A stretch of DNA of 64,000 nt from Ascarosepion bandense (taxonomy: Eukaryota; Mollusca; Cephalopoda; Sepiida; Sepiidae): NCBI GenBank assembly GCA_037127315.1, contig JBBBDQ010000352.1, positions 810,001 through 874,000 of the forward strand, given 5' to 3'. Below are positions 31,437 through 42,689 of the stretch, piece after piece (positions within the stretch are counted from its first letter, which is position 1; every line of letters starts with the position of its first letter). Made by a program: the position numbers and the translations under genes. The notes under the pieces are model-generated. The model did no database searches. It saw only the letters and a list, made by a program, of their open reading frames with translations, and was not told the origin of the DNA.

Positions 31437-33740
31437 ATAAGAAATTAATTAAAATTAACATTTTTTTTCACTTTTACAAAAATTCACAATGACCCTTGAA
31501 ATCATGGTTTTCCCAAATGGAAAAAGGATTGACCATGTGCTTAAAGAAAAAGTGGAACCCAGAATTCACAAGTAGGTGCTAAATTGATTTTTGACCAGTG
31601 GGAGCAACTTCCAAGACTTGAGGACTTCCTGAGTCAGTGGAAAAAATTTAATGACAATAAAAGACTCCTCCCCATCCCAATCAGTGTCAGTGAGTCAGTC
31701 AGGGGATGGAAGCTGCAAAGACGACAAGCTATAATGTAATGAGAGAAGCTTCAAGTGACCCAGACATTTGTCCTCTTTTTTATTCCTTCTCTAATCTATA
31801 TTTAAGAATACTGAAGAACCCTCGGACCCACTAATTACCACCCTATCAGCCTTCTTCCGATCTTTGGCAAAGTGTTTGAAGCCATTATCAACGCCGAGGT
31901 GGTTCAGTATCTCACAGCCCACAGGCTCCTCTCGGACAAACAGTATGGTTTCTGCTTCACCAGATCTACTACTGATATGCTGATGACCATCACCGAGTAT
32001 ATATACCAGACTCTTGACGAAATGGCGAAGCTTGAACCGTTGCCTTGGATATCTCCAAAGCATTCAACAGAGTCTGGCATACTGGCCTCCTATGCAAACT
32101 GCGGAGCTATGGTTTAACTGGATATTTGCTTGACCTAATCCAGTCATTACTCTCTAACTGCACTTTGAAGATGCTATTAAATGGACATGCCTCACAAAAC
32201 TACCTTACGAACGCGGGTGTCCATCAAGGCTCTATCTTAGGTTTTACGCTCTTTCTGATCTACATTAATGATCTCCTTGATGGCATATGATCCCAAGTAG
32301 GCATGTATGCCAATAACACTACAGTTTACTCTCGCCTCAATCAAAAATCTGGTGTGGGCGACAAAGCAAACCTCACTGCTGAGCTTGAGAAGGACCTCCA
32401 ATCCATAGTGGACTGGGGTAGGAAATGGCTCATAAATTTTAATGCTTCCAAAACAAAGCTGCTATCAATTAACCGTTATAGACAATCGCAACTACCTCCC
32501 ATTAGCATGGAACAGGCTTGCCTCCTTGAGAGTAAAACACTACGCCTCCTTGGTCTCACAATCTCAGCGGACCTCAAGTGGAATGACTATATCAAATCCA
32601 TTGCTAAATCTGCTGCTATGAAATCGGTTTTCTATGCAGGGCCCGGAAGTTTTTCCTGTCTGAATCTATCCTGCACATTTATAAATCTACCATCCGCCTG
32701 TGTATTGAATACTGCTGCCACATCTGGTCAGGTGGCCCTGCTATTCTCTTCAGGGTTCTTGACAAAATACAATGGAGAATCTGTAATGTGATTGATACCG
32801 ACTTGCCAGACCAGCTGTAGTCACTCTCTCACTGGCATGACGTAGCTTCCCTGTGCCTCTACTATGAATACTTTCATGGCTTCTGCTCCGATGAACTTAG
32901 ATCACTGGTACCCCCTAGGTATGAATTTGCATGAGATACTAGATTAGCAACTAGGTCCCACCCTTTTACAGTGAAACAGATAAGATGTAAACGCAATTTC
33001 TACTCCAACAGCTTCTTTTTTCACACTTTACGCCTGTGGAATTCCCTTTTGTAGCTGTTGGAGAAGCAAGTATACAATCTCCAGGAGTATAAATATAAGG
33101 TCAATAGACACCTCCTAACACACTAACTCACACCCATTCTCTCAAACACTCTTCCCATCTACACAACCCTCATCCTCGGTACCCTTACCTGTCTATCACC
33201 CTCCTTCTGACATTCCTATATCTAACCACTCTTTCTCATCACTTTCACCTGCGTGACCCTTTAACCACTCTTTCTCATCACTTTTTTCTATGTAATCCCC
33301 CGGCGCAACAGTGGCAGTGAAATGCTTTGCTTGGGGTGAAATGATTAAAAAAAAAATTTTACTTTTACTTCTCCATCCAAAGACATTCCTACTGAATACA
33401 TACATATATACATACGCATATACTTTTTCAGTAATTACTACTAAGAACATTTTCTACAAATCTTGATACTCATAACTTTATCATTGAACATGAACTCTAC
33501 CCTTAATTTCTTAATAATGTTTCTAATTGAACATTAATTTGTGTTATTCTTTCCTTTTAATAAATTTCTATTTTAAGATGAAAAATGTATATTTTATCCT
33601 TACACTATTCCACACATTCCATTCTGCCGCCAACCAACTTTTTGATAATTCTGATGATGATAATTCTGCATAAACTTGTAAGTTGTAGTGAGTTCGGTTA
33701 AGTCTAAAACAAGGCTGAACCAAATAAAATTAACTTTCCC
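31437..33740 (+). repeat. Dispersed repeat Y, copy 2, split by a LINE
   Basis: Left part 31437-31790 and right part 33356-33740 together correspond to 28640-29400. The uninterrupted copy 1 gives the pre-insertion state around TTTCTTTCTTGTGTGC. Confidence 0.7.
31791..33354 (+). pseudogene. CR1/Jockey-type LINE, 5'-truncated, dead
   Basis: Encodes, across three frames, reverse transcriptase blocks: VVQYLTAHRLLSDKQYGF, then DISKAFNRVWHTGLLCKL and GVHQGSILGFTLFLIYINDL, then MYANNTTVYSRL and SADLKWNDYIKSIAK, and a C-terminal RLATRSHPFT-type block near 32940. The catalytic YADD is changed to YANN, which removes both metal-binding aspartates. The 3' end has the family tail (GCAACAGTGGCAGTGAAATG, TTGGGGTGAAATGATT) and an A run. 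It inserted into repeat Y. The clade call (CR1/Jockey superfamily) rests on motif style only. Confidence 0.88.
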
Positions 33741-33947
33741 CTATAGCTACAATAGCATACAAAACAACTAGTTTTATTATATTGTGTGTTGGGGTTGTTG
33801 TTCATCTTCAACAAATCCATACATTGTGGTATTTCAGTGGTCTCATAATAAACAAACAGCAACATGATATTTTTAAATTCCTTGACAATGGTTAATATTG
33901 ATTAAATATTTTTTGTTAATATTTCTGCTTAAAATTTACATAACATC

Positions 33948-36660
33948 ATAGATGCTGATGACACTACGGTTTACACTCGCATCGATCAAAAATCTGCTGA
34001 GGCTGACAAAGCAAGCCTCGCTGCCAAGCTTGAAAAGAACCTCCAATCCATGGTGGACTGAGGTAAGAAATAGCTTGTGAATTTTAATGCTTCCAAAGCG
34101 AAGCTGCTATCTATAACCATGACAGACAATCACTCCTACCCCCTATTAGCATGGATTCAGGCTAGTCTTCCTGAAAGTAAAACACTGCACCTCCTCAGCT
34201 TAACTCTCACAACAGGCCTCAAGTGGAATGACTATATAGAATCCATAGCTAAATCCGATGCTAAGAAAGTTGGTTCTCTGTGTAAGGCCAGAAATTTTTT
34301 TTCAGCCTGAAACAATCCTGCACATATACAAATCTCTCATCTGCCATGCATTGAATACTGCAGCCATATCTGGTTGGGTGCTCCTGCTATCCACCTAGGG
34401 GTTCTTGACAAAATCAGCGGAGAATCTGTAATGTGATATATCCTGACTTGGCAGCTCAGATACAGTCACTTTCTCATTGGGGTAATGTTGCTTCCCTGTG
34501 TCTCTTCTATAAATACTTTTACGGCTTCTGCTCTGATGAACTTAGCTCACTGGTATTCCTTATATATGAATTTACTTGAGCCACAAGATTAGCAACTGGG
34601 TCCCACCCTTTTACTGTAAACTAATAAATTGTAAATGCAAATTCTACTCCCTCAGCTTCTTTTCTCACACTTCCCACCTGTGGAATTCCTTTCCGTTTAC
34701 TTGCTTTCCGGACAACTACAATCTTTTAGAATTCAAATGTAAAGTCAATAGTCATCTCCTATCTCACTAACCTGCATCCTCTCTTTCATGCTCCTTTCTC
34801 CGTCTACCCCACTCTTATCAGTATTCTCATCCTTCTCTTACTTGCTTCTCCGACAGCTACAATCTTCAAGAATTTAAATGTAAAGTCAATAGTCATCTCC
34901 TATCTCACTAACCTGCATCCTCTCTTTCATGCTCCTTTCTCCGTCTACCCCACTCTTATCAGTATTCTCATCCTTCTCTTACTTGCTTCTCCGACAGCTA
35001 CAATCTTCAAGAATTTAAATGTAAAGTCAATAGTCATCTCCTATCTCACTAACCTGCATCCTCTCTTTCATGCTCCTTTCTCCGTCTACCCCACTCTTAT
35101 CAGTATTCTCATCCTTCTCTTACTTGCTTCCCCGACAACTACAATCTTCAAGAATTTAAATGTAAAGTCAATAGTCATCTCCTATCTCACTAACCTGCAT
35201 CCTCTCTTTCATGCTCCTTTCTCCGTCTACCCCACTCTTATCAGTATTCTCATCCTTCTCTTACTTGCTTCCCCGACAACTACAATCTTCAAGAATTTAA
35301 ATGTAAAGTCAATAGTCATCTCCTATCTCACTAACCTGCATCCTCTCTTTCATGCTCCTTTCTCCGTCTACCCCACTCTTATCAGTATTCTCATCCTTCT
35401 CTTACTTGCTTCCCCGACAACTACAATCTTCAAGAATTTAAATGTAAAGTCAATAGTCATCTCCTATCTCACTAACCTGCATCCTCTCTTTCATGCTCCT
35501 TTCTCCATCTACCCCACTCTTATCAGTATTCTCATCCTTCTCTTACTTGCTTCCCCGACAACTACAATCTTCAAGAATTTAAATGTAAAGTCAATAGTCA
35601 TCTCCTATCTCACTAACCTGCATCCTCTCTTTCATGCTCCTTTCTCCGTCTACCCCACTCTTATCAGTATTCTCATCCTTCTCTTACTTGCTTCCCCGAC
35701 AACTACAATCTTCAAGAATTTAAATGTAAAGTCAATAGTCATCTCCTATCTCACTAACCTGCATCCTCTCTTTCATGCTCCTTTCTCCGTCTACCCCACT
35801 CTTATCAGTATTCTCATCCTTCTCTTACTTGCTTCCCCGACAACTACAATCTTCAAGAATTTAAATGTAAAGTCAATAGTCATCTCCTATCTCACTAACC
35901 TGCATCCTCTCTTTCATGCTCCTTTCTCCGTCTACCCCACTCTTATCAGTATTCTCATCCTTCTCTTACTTGCTTCCCCGACAACTACAATCTTCAAGAA
36001 TTTAAATGTAAAGTCAATAGTCATCTCCTATCTCACTAACCTGCATCCTCTCTTTCATGCTTTTTTTTCTCCGTCCACCCCACTCTTATCAGTATTCTCA
36101 TCCTTCTCTTACTTGCTTCTCCGACAGCTACAATCTTCAAGAATTTAAATGTAAAGTCAATAGTCATCTCCTATCTCACTAACCTGCATCCTCTCTTTCA
36201 TGCTCCTTTCTCCGTCTACCCCACTCTTATCAGTATTCTCATCCTTCTCTTACTTGCTTCCCCGACAACTACAATCTTCAAGAATTTAAATGTAAAGTCA
36301 ATAGTCATCTCCTATCTCACTAACCTGCATCCTCTCTTTCATGCTTTTTTTCTCCGTCCACCCCACTCTTATCAGTATTCACATCCTTCTCTTACTTGCT
36401 TCTCCGACAGCTACAATCTTCAAGAATTTAAATGTAAAGTCAATAGTCATCTCCTATCTCACTAACCTGCATCCTCTCTTTCATGCTTTTTTTCTCCGTC
36501 CACCCCACTCTTATCAGTATTCACATCCTTCTCTTACCTTCTTCCTGACACCTCCTATAACCTGTCACTCTTTCTCATAAATTTCCTTCTATGTAACCTC
36601 CTGCAAAACAGTGGCAGTAAAATTTTTTTGCTTCGGGCAATATGATTATAAAAAAAAAAA
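33948..36660 (+). pseudogene. CR1-type LINE copy with amplified 3' end
   Basis: Begins at the catalytic motif (DADDTTVYTRIDQKS), continues with NFNASKAKLLSI, GLKWNDYIESIAKSD, CIEYCSHIWLGAPA, LCLFYKYFYGFCSDEL and LATGSHPFTVN, with several frame changes. The last codons (DNYNLLEFKCKVNSHLLSH then stop) and the adjacent 3' untranslated region are then repeated thirteen times before the unique tail (AACAGTGGCAGTAAAA) and poly(A) at 36640-36660. 5'-truncated and non-functional. Confidence 0.88.
34720..36545. repeat. 141-bp tandem array derived from LINE 3' end
   Basis: Thirteen units, anchored by AATCTTCAAGAATTTAAATG at 34861, 35002, 35143, 35284, 35425, 35566, 35707, 35848, 35989, 36132, 36273 and 36415, with a first, 131-base, more diverged unit at 34730. 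Most units are identical; variants are T-run length changes near 36060, 36346 and 36487 and GACAGC versus GACAAC. Unit length is 47 codons, but each unit contains the LINE stop codon. Confidence 0.97.
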
Positions 36661-36734
36661 CTTCAGACACTGTTAATGAGTTTTTTTTACAAAAAAGCAA
36701 ATGTTTTTGAAGAGGTAATTCTCCTGCTACATAC

Positions 36735-37030
36735 TTTGCTCTTCCGGATGTGGGTGATCATGGCTCTCCACAACTTTCTATCTTTTGTAGTTTTTATTAG
36801 GTTTGTCTTTCACCATCCTTCTCAACTCTTTCCTGTATTTCATTTAAACAATCTTGTTAGGTAAGTTACTTTCTGTTTCCCTTTTCCCTCTTGCCTACAA
36901 TATGTCTTGTGAGTGTTAAATTTCCCAAGTACTCTTTTCTTATTGTGTGTCCACAAAATTGTTTTTTTCATTTCTATTTATCTCAAAGCTTCTTTAGTCG
37001 CCACATGTTTAGTCCATGGTATTCTCAGTT
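36735..37030 (-). pseudogene. RTE-type LINE C-terminal fragment
   Basis: Minus strand corresponds to the MRKEGLENL...GKRDRG region of the other copies, more diverged (CTTGTGAGTGTTAAATTTCC on the plus strand is the LILTRQ-type segment). It ends at CCATGGTATTCTCAG, exactly where a CR1-type fragment begins. Confidence 0.7.
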
Positions 37031-37452
37031 GCTCCTCAACAGGTGTTTACTCGTGCAACCAGATTGGCAACTGGGTCCCACCCATTCACAGTTAGAATAA
37101 CAAAATGCCGATGACAATTCTACTCCTGCAGCTTCTTTCCTTGCACTTCCCACCTGTGGAACTCGCTTCCATATTCTTGCTTTCCTGATGGCTACAACCT
37201 CCAGGAATTTAAATGCAATGTCAATACTCATCTATTAACCACTTGACACTAGTTCTTTCCCCACCCCGTATATACTTTCCTTTCTCTCCACCTTTGAAAC
37301 TGTCATCACACCTGTATTCCCATCCTTCTCTTGCTTCTTTCTCCCTGGTTTGTATTCCTCTTCACTCTCTTCTAATTTATCTTTTTACGCTTTTGTAGCT
37401 CCCTGCACATCAGTGGCATTACCACCTTGCTTGGGGTGATACAATTAAAAAA
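37031..37452 (+). pseudogene. CR1-type LINE 3' fragment
   Basis: Starts TTTACTCGTGCAACCAGATT (RATRLATGSHPF region), includes NLQEFKCNVNTHLL and the tail CCCTGCACATCAGTGGCATT, TTGGGGTGATACAATT, then A run. Its tail is closer to that of SINE-T than to that at 36.6 kb. Confidence 0.8.
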
Positions 37453-38178
37453 AAATATATATAGAATTACATTTTTTTCTCTTCTTTGCATTTTTCTTTT
37501 TTATAATTTTTATAATCTCACTCTTAACAACGAACCATAACTTAAAAGTTGAATCTTTACACAAGGTTGACAGTCATAGACATATAAAAAAATGGTACAA
37601 ACAATCACAGCAATGAAAGCAGACATATTTAAAAAAAAAAAACAAAATGGAGGCAAACATATAAAGGAATATGTATCAACTGGGTTCTAAGAATTTAAGT
37701 ATTTTTTTTTCTATGGCATCATTTGGTCTTTAAATTCCTTTTATTGTTAAGCAGATTAGGGTGATTTATTGGTCTAAACTGATAATGTTTTCTAAAAGGC
37801 ATAAGTTACCTCTTTCTCTTTTTCATTGTAAGGTGTTTTGATGTGGCTTGATCACATGACCGGGTTCACTTATGTATAGAAAGAGTCGGTTGAAGGATGA
37901 AGTTATTGTGAGCTGATGGCTACTGTTAACCTGCATGTTACTTGCTAACTCAACCACCCATATTGTTGTGATCTACTACGGACAATTATATTGTATCTAC
38001 CGAATAAGATATTATCTATCATCTGTGTATTGTTTACCATCTCGACGATACAATATAAGGTTTTGATTTAGCGTCGAGATTCCAGGTAATAATTGGGTTC
38101 TTAATATTGTTTTTTAATTTTTAATAATATAAAGCAGTGCTTTTGCTGTTTTTACTTGATCTTTTTTATGCATTTGGC
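37453..38178. other. Unassigned; LTR-like stretch near 37840-38100
   Basis: AT-rich to 37840. Then a more balanced segment with TCACATGACCGGGTTCAC and AGCGTCGAGATTCCAGGTAA could be part of an LTR and adjacent primer region, but neither ends nor a partner copy are visible. Confidence 0.3.
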
Positions 38179-38989
38179 TGCTATAGTCTCAACAATATCC
38201 GATATGCAGATGACATGGTGTTGATAGTAGACATGAAAAGGAAAAGGCAGGACCTACAGTAGTTAGCAAAAGAAAGTGAAAAGAAAGGGTTGAGCATGAA
38301 CCTCAAGAAAACAGAATGCATGGTCATCAGCAAAAAGAGGAGACCAATACGCCAACTGCAAGTTGGATAATCTAAAATAAAACAAGTAAAAAAATTTTAA
38401 TACTTGGGAAGTGTTTTGACAGAGGATGGAAAGTGCAACATGGAGATCCAAAGACGCATTGGCATGGCCAAAGACGCATTTCCGAAGCTAGCCAGAGTAC
38501 TGAAAGATAGGAAAATCTCATTAGAAACAAAGAAAAGAGTGCTGGATTGCTATTTGATATCTGTCCTTCTGTATGGAAGTGAATGCTAGATGATCTTCTC
38601 AAAGATGAAAGAGAGGCTTGAGGCAGCAGAAATGTGGTATTACAGAAGGATGCTGAGGATAACGTGGACGGAGCACGTGTGCAACAATGAGGTGTTAGAA
38701 AGAATGCAAATGAGAAGAAAACTGATAATAAACATCAGGAAGAGACAAATGAGGTTCCTGGGACATGTAATGAGGAAGGAGGGCCTGGAGAACTTGATAC
38801 TCACAGGTCGAATAAATAGAAGAGACAGGGGAAAGCAGTGCGATTATTTGTTAGATCTGAGCAAATGGTTAATGGAGTGGAGCTTGGAAGAGATATCAAG
38901 AGAATAATTACTGAGAGGAACATGAGACAGAGTCCAGATGAAGTCCATGATCGCCTATGTCCTGAAGGGACATGAAGAAGAAGAAGAAT
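38179..38989 (+). pseudogene. RTE-type LINE fragment (RT palm to 3' end)
   Basis: Begins NNIRYADDMVLIVDMKRK (YADD intact), then KKGLSMNLKKTECMVISK, YLGSVLTEDGKCNMEIQRR, DRKISLETKKRVLDCYLI, LEAAEMWYYRRMLRITWTEH and KRQMRFLGHVMRKEGLENL, with stops after MKRKRQDLQ and after LLYGSEC. It ends with GTCCTGAAGGGACATGAAGA and a short GAA repeat, the 3' end seen in other copies. It abuts another RTE copy in inverted orientation. Confidence 0.9.
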
Positions 38990-39240
38990 CTCTCCCAACC
39001 TTGCTCCAGCATCCACTTCCTCAAGCTCATCAAATATGTCTCCCTTGTCCTCTATTTGTCCTGTGAGGATTAAATTCTCCAACCCTTTCTTCCTCATTAT
39101 TTTCCAAGAAACCTCAGTTGTCTCTTCCTGATGCTAAGTATAAATTTTCTTTTGATTTACATCTTCTTCAAAACCTTGTTGTTGCTCACTTGTTTGGTCC
39201 ATTATATCCTCAGTGTCCTTCTGTAGAATCACATTTCTGT

Positions 39241-39667
39241 TCAACGTTAGCCTGGTCAGTACTTAGATAGGTGACCGCTTGCGAATACCAGGTGATGTAA
39301 GCATTTAGTGATGGATGTGCGTTGTGGTACAGTGGATATCGGCTCGGAAAGAGAAATCAGTGAGCCTAGTTCGAATTCCAGTTGAATACTCTGCATTCAC
39401 TTAAGCACTGGTACCTTAGGAAAGGTATTAATCTATCCCTTCTCTTTTGTTATGGGTTAAATAACAGGGCAGGACTTGGGGATCCTGCCCTTAAAAACAA
39501 ATCCCAACGAATTTTGATACTCGAAAAAAGTATTACTAGACACAAAAACTTATATAAAAAACAACAATAAATTGTTGAATGAAAAAGGTATTACCAGCAA
39601 TAAATATTTAGTTGGCAATAAATGACCCACCAAGGTTGATATGCTATGAAAACAAAACAACCAACCA
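39241..39667 (+). mobile_element. Composite 5S-tRNA SINE with exact target duplication
   Basis: Starts inside the 5S part (CAACGTTAGCCTGGTCAGTA), keeps GGTGACCGCTTGCGAATACC (box C) and the 3' end of 5S, then the linker TTTAGTGATGGATGTGC, the tRNA-like part (GGTACAGTGGATATCGG, GTTCGAATTCC) and the same body and AACCAACC tail as 3363-4132. Flanked by ACATTTCTGT at 39231-39240 and 39668-39677, inside an RTE copy. This fixes the family's 3' end and shows the element has moved as a unit. Confidence 0.92.
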
Positions 39668-39927
39668 ACATTTCTGTTACTTTGATCCTCTTCTTCAACT
39701 TTGATGAGATTGTCCAGCATTTGCTACTATTTAGAAGGGCAGATATCACATAACAGTCTAGTATTCTTTTCTTTGCTTCCAATAAAATATTCCTTTATCT
39801 CGGAATTCTGGTTAGCTTTCAAAATCCTTCTTTGGTCATGTCAATGTGTCTTCAGATCTCAGTATTGCATTTTTCATTCTCTGTCAGAACAATTCCCAGT
39901 TATTCAAATTTCTGCCTCCGTTTGACT

Positions 39928-40742
39928 TTAGTTTTTTTTTTTTTTTTTTTTTCATAAGCGTTTCACCCCGAGCAAGGCATGTCACTGCCACTACTGCGCA
40001 GGGGGCTACATAGAGTGGAGAAAGGATGATTAAATATAGGAAATGTCAGAGGGTGGGTGATAGGCGGGTAGGGATACCGAGAATGGTTAAATATAGGAAA
40101 TGTCAGAGGGTGGGTGATAGGCGGGTAAGGATACCGAGAATGAGGGTTGGGTAGATGAGAGTGTTCTGAGAATAATTGGGAGTTAGAGTGATAGGAGGTG
40201 TCTACTGACCCTACATTTAAACACCTGGAGATTGTAGCTGTCGGGAAAGCAGATTTGTGGAAGGGAGTTCCACAGGCGGGAAGCGCAAGAAAAGAAGCTG
40301 TTGGAGTAGAATTTACGGTTACATCTTATCTGTTTACCTGTAAAAGGGTGGGACCTAGTTGCTAATCTAGTATCTCGTGTAAATTCGTGCTTAGGCGGCA
40401 CCAGTGCTCTAAGTTCATCGGAGCAGAAGCCATGAAAGTACTTTTAGAAGAGGCACAGGGAAGCCACATCATGCCGGTGAGAGAGTGGTTGCAGCCGGTC
40501 TGCCAAGTCAGTATCAACCATGTTACAGATCCTCCTTTGTATTTTGTCAAGAAGCCCAAGGAGAGCAGCAGGGGCACCTGACCAGATATGGCAGCAATAT
40601 TCAATACACGGGCAGATGGTAGATTTGTATATGTGCAGAATAGATTCAGGTGGGAAAAACTTCCGGGCCCTGCACAGAGAGCTGACTTTCATAGCGGCAG
40701 ATTTGGCAATGGATTCGATATAGTCATTTCATTTGAGGTCTG
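39928..40742 (-). pseudogene. CR1-type LINE fragment nested in the RTE copy
   Basis: Begins with a T run and the complement of the LINE tail (ACCCCGAGCAAGGCATG, GCGCAGGGGGCTACATAG). Minus-strand coding reads SIARS-type then ARKFFPPESILHIYKSTI, CIEYCCHIWSGAPAALLG, LLDKIQRRICNMVDTDLA, and RLATRSHPFTGKQIRCNR, DSYNLQVFKCRVSRHLLSL. One of the better preserved C-terminal coding regions here; still truncated before the catalytic domain. Confidence 0.88.
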
Positions 40743-40951
40743 TCCTCAACTTGTAATTGGTATTTTGGGGTCCTCTTTTTGCTGATGACCAGGTGTTCAG
40801 TTTTCTTGAATTTATGTTTAGCCCTTTCTTCTTGCTTTCCCTCGATATCATCTGTAGGAGGGTTTGTATTTTCCTTTCCATGTTTGCTATCAGCACTATG
40901 TCATCTACATATCTTATATTATTCAGATTGTGACCACTAATGTGTTATATA

Positions 40952-41057
40952 AGTTAAGTGCCATACGTGATGCACGCTTTGGGTGATCATGTCTCAAAAG
41001 AGACATGACTGACTAAGCAGTAGATTATCCTGCAGTAGATTGCCATTGCTTTCTGCG
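40952..41057 (-). mobile_element. SINE family S, 5'-truncated, with target duplication
   Basis: Contains AGTTAAGTGCCATACGTGAT through TTGCCATTGCTTTCTGCG, that is only the 3' third of the SINE. Flanked by AATGTGTTATATA at 40939-40951 and 41058-41070, a 13-base target-site duplication typical of LINE-mediated insertion. Confidence 0.88.
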
Positions 41058-41198
41058 AATGTGTTATATACTTAGTCTATAATAACTTAACATGATTTTG
41101 ACTGTTTAGTACAAGATTTGATTTCATGCACCTATCAATTTATTACCATCAACATTCACTGTGTGCCGCAGAAAAAAGAGAGAGAATGAAAGAATTTT

Positions 41199-41209
41199 AT
41201 ATATATGTG

Positions 41210-41240
<31 letters not shown>
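41199..41240. repeat. (TA)n microsatellite
   Basis: TA run with a TGTATG interruption at the left edge of repeat W copy 2. Confidence 0.93.
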
Positions 41241-41246
<6 letters not shown>

Positions 41247-41269
41247 CAGAAATAGGGTTGTTTCTGATG

Positions 41270-41790
41270 AGAGAAATTGGTATAGAAGAAAAAGTGCAAG
41301 AAGCCATGAACGTTTCGTTTAAAGTGTACATTATTGTTGGTATTTTTATTATTATTACTTGCATTTTGCATGGTATATTAAGTGTCCATAATGGTATTTG
41401 TGTTGCTACACGTCTTTCAAGTCTAAAGTCAACTGTCTTCAGGCAAATCAGCTTACAACTTCACATGTTGAGATCCAGTTGCTTTGTCGATGGCCAAGGT
41501 ATTGTGTATAAATAGATAAGTCAAGTGGTAAGCAGGTCAGAAAGTTCATATGTGTGAGTGTGAGTTGTCTTTGTTGTTGTTTTTTTTTCACACTCCAATC
41601 GCATGTTAAGCTTTTCCTGTCGCCTTTATTAACCGTAAAAATTTTTTTCACTGACTTGCAAAATTTGATTTTGTCTTTATACTTTAAAATTGTTTTCAGT
41701 GATTTTCATTCAATTTCACTCTACTGGTCATCTAGTTCTTTTTATTGTTTTGGGGTTACTATTTGAATTTAGCGCTAAATTACGGATACT
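41270..41790 (+). repeat. Dispersed repeat W, copy 2
   Basis: Matches the complement of 25960-26465. Its GTTTAAAGTGTACATTATTG segment is the inverse of part of repeat Z (CAATAAATCTACACTTTAAA at 42070), so W and Z share an inverted segment. The 85-residue frame at 41258-41515 is hydrophobic (IIVGIFIIITCILHGIL) but lacks any known motif. Confidence 0.65.
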
Positions 41791-41811
41791 TAATATATGC
41801 TATGATGAAAC

Positions 41812-42250
41812 ACACCTATTCTCATAATTTAAGTAGGAGTAGTAAGCGGAACTAGGCTCAGTTGATGTTGGACAATAGTAGTCGACTACGAAAGTAGTCA
41901 GCAACCTGGAGAGATTACACTGTGTAATCTGTATTATATCAAGTTCTTAACGTTTTGTATGTCAAACCTATTAGGACCAATTTTAGCATAAATACTAGCC
42001 TCCACTGTGAAAATAACTCCACAACAATATATCATACAAAAAGCAAGTAATAATTATAATAACAACAACAATAAATCTACACTTTAAACAAAATGTTCAC
42101 AGCTTTTCACACTTTTTCTTAGATAATCTCAAAGCACACAGTAAATATGTATATTTATAAACCCTCATGTGTCTCACTGTTTATTTGAGCAGATAATTTC
42201 TTGCTTAATTGTCTTATGCAAATAAAATCTTTGGTTGTCATTATTTCTCA
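41812..42250 (+). repeat. Repeat Z, copy 1 (LTR-like)
   Basis: Nearly identical to 47158-47634, 5.3 kb away in the same orientation. Begins TGATGAAACACACC, ends AAATAAAATCTTTGGTTGTC then ATTATTTCTCA; an AATAAA lies about 30 bases before the end and the termini are TG...CA. This copy shows no flanking target duplication. Could be an LTR. Confidence 0.6.
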
Positions 42251-42689
42251 TGTTTAATGATTTCAAAGCTCTCTAACTGAGGTCCCAGCAAGATCTAACT
42301 AGCTACACTCTTGAGAAGTGAATTGTTGACAAAAACACAATTAGTTCTAATCTGGTGTCATTTTCAGTAAAGTAAAATCTCTGATTTCATGATTGCTATC
42401 AAAACAAGAACGTCTTGTTTGGCTCTTCATCTTCAGTTCTACTCCTGTGTGATTGTCAAAATAATTGGCAGGCAGACACAAAAGCATGTAGGGAATTCTC
42501 GGTGCATGTGTATATCAAGATTTATGGCAGTGTCAGGTGGGGGGTTGTACAGAGGGTGCGATGAATGAATTGTCATCTAAATGGTGCCAAAATGAAAATA
42601 ACACTGACATCTTGTTTTAACAAATATATTTACCAAAATTACACAAAACTATCTTGAAATACTAAAGAGTAAATGTTTCGATAATATTG

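Larger units (their letters stand above)
38990..40950 (-). pseudogene. RTE-type LINE copy split by a SINE and a CR1 LINE
   Basis: Minus strand order: palm with RYVDDIVLIANMERK (40870-40925; YADD is YVDD), a LINE insertion at 39928-40742, the segment ISALLNSSKCWTISSKLKKR (39678-39925), a 5S-tRNA SINE at 39241-39667, and the C-terminal MRKKGLENLILTGQIEDKG block (38990-39230). The 3' end is missing at the join with the plus-strand copy. Clearly a pseudogene. Confidence 0.85.

Noticed and set aside
40387..40785. Three overlapping plus-strand frames of about 65 residues
   Set aside because: They are antisense shadows of the CR1-type LINE coding region on the minus strand.
41258..41515. Small membrane protein frame (85 residues)
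   Set aside because: It lies in repeat W, whose other copy does not preserve the same protein in phase.
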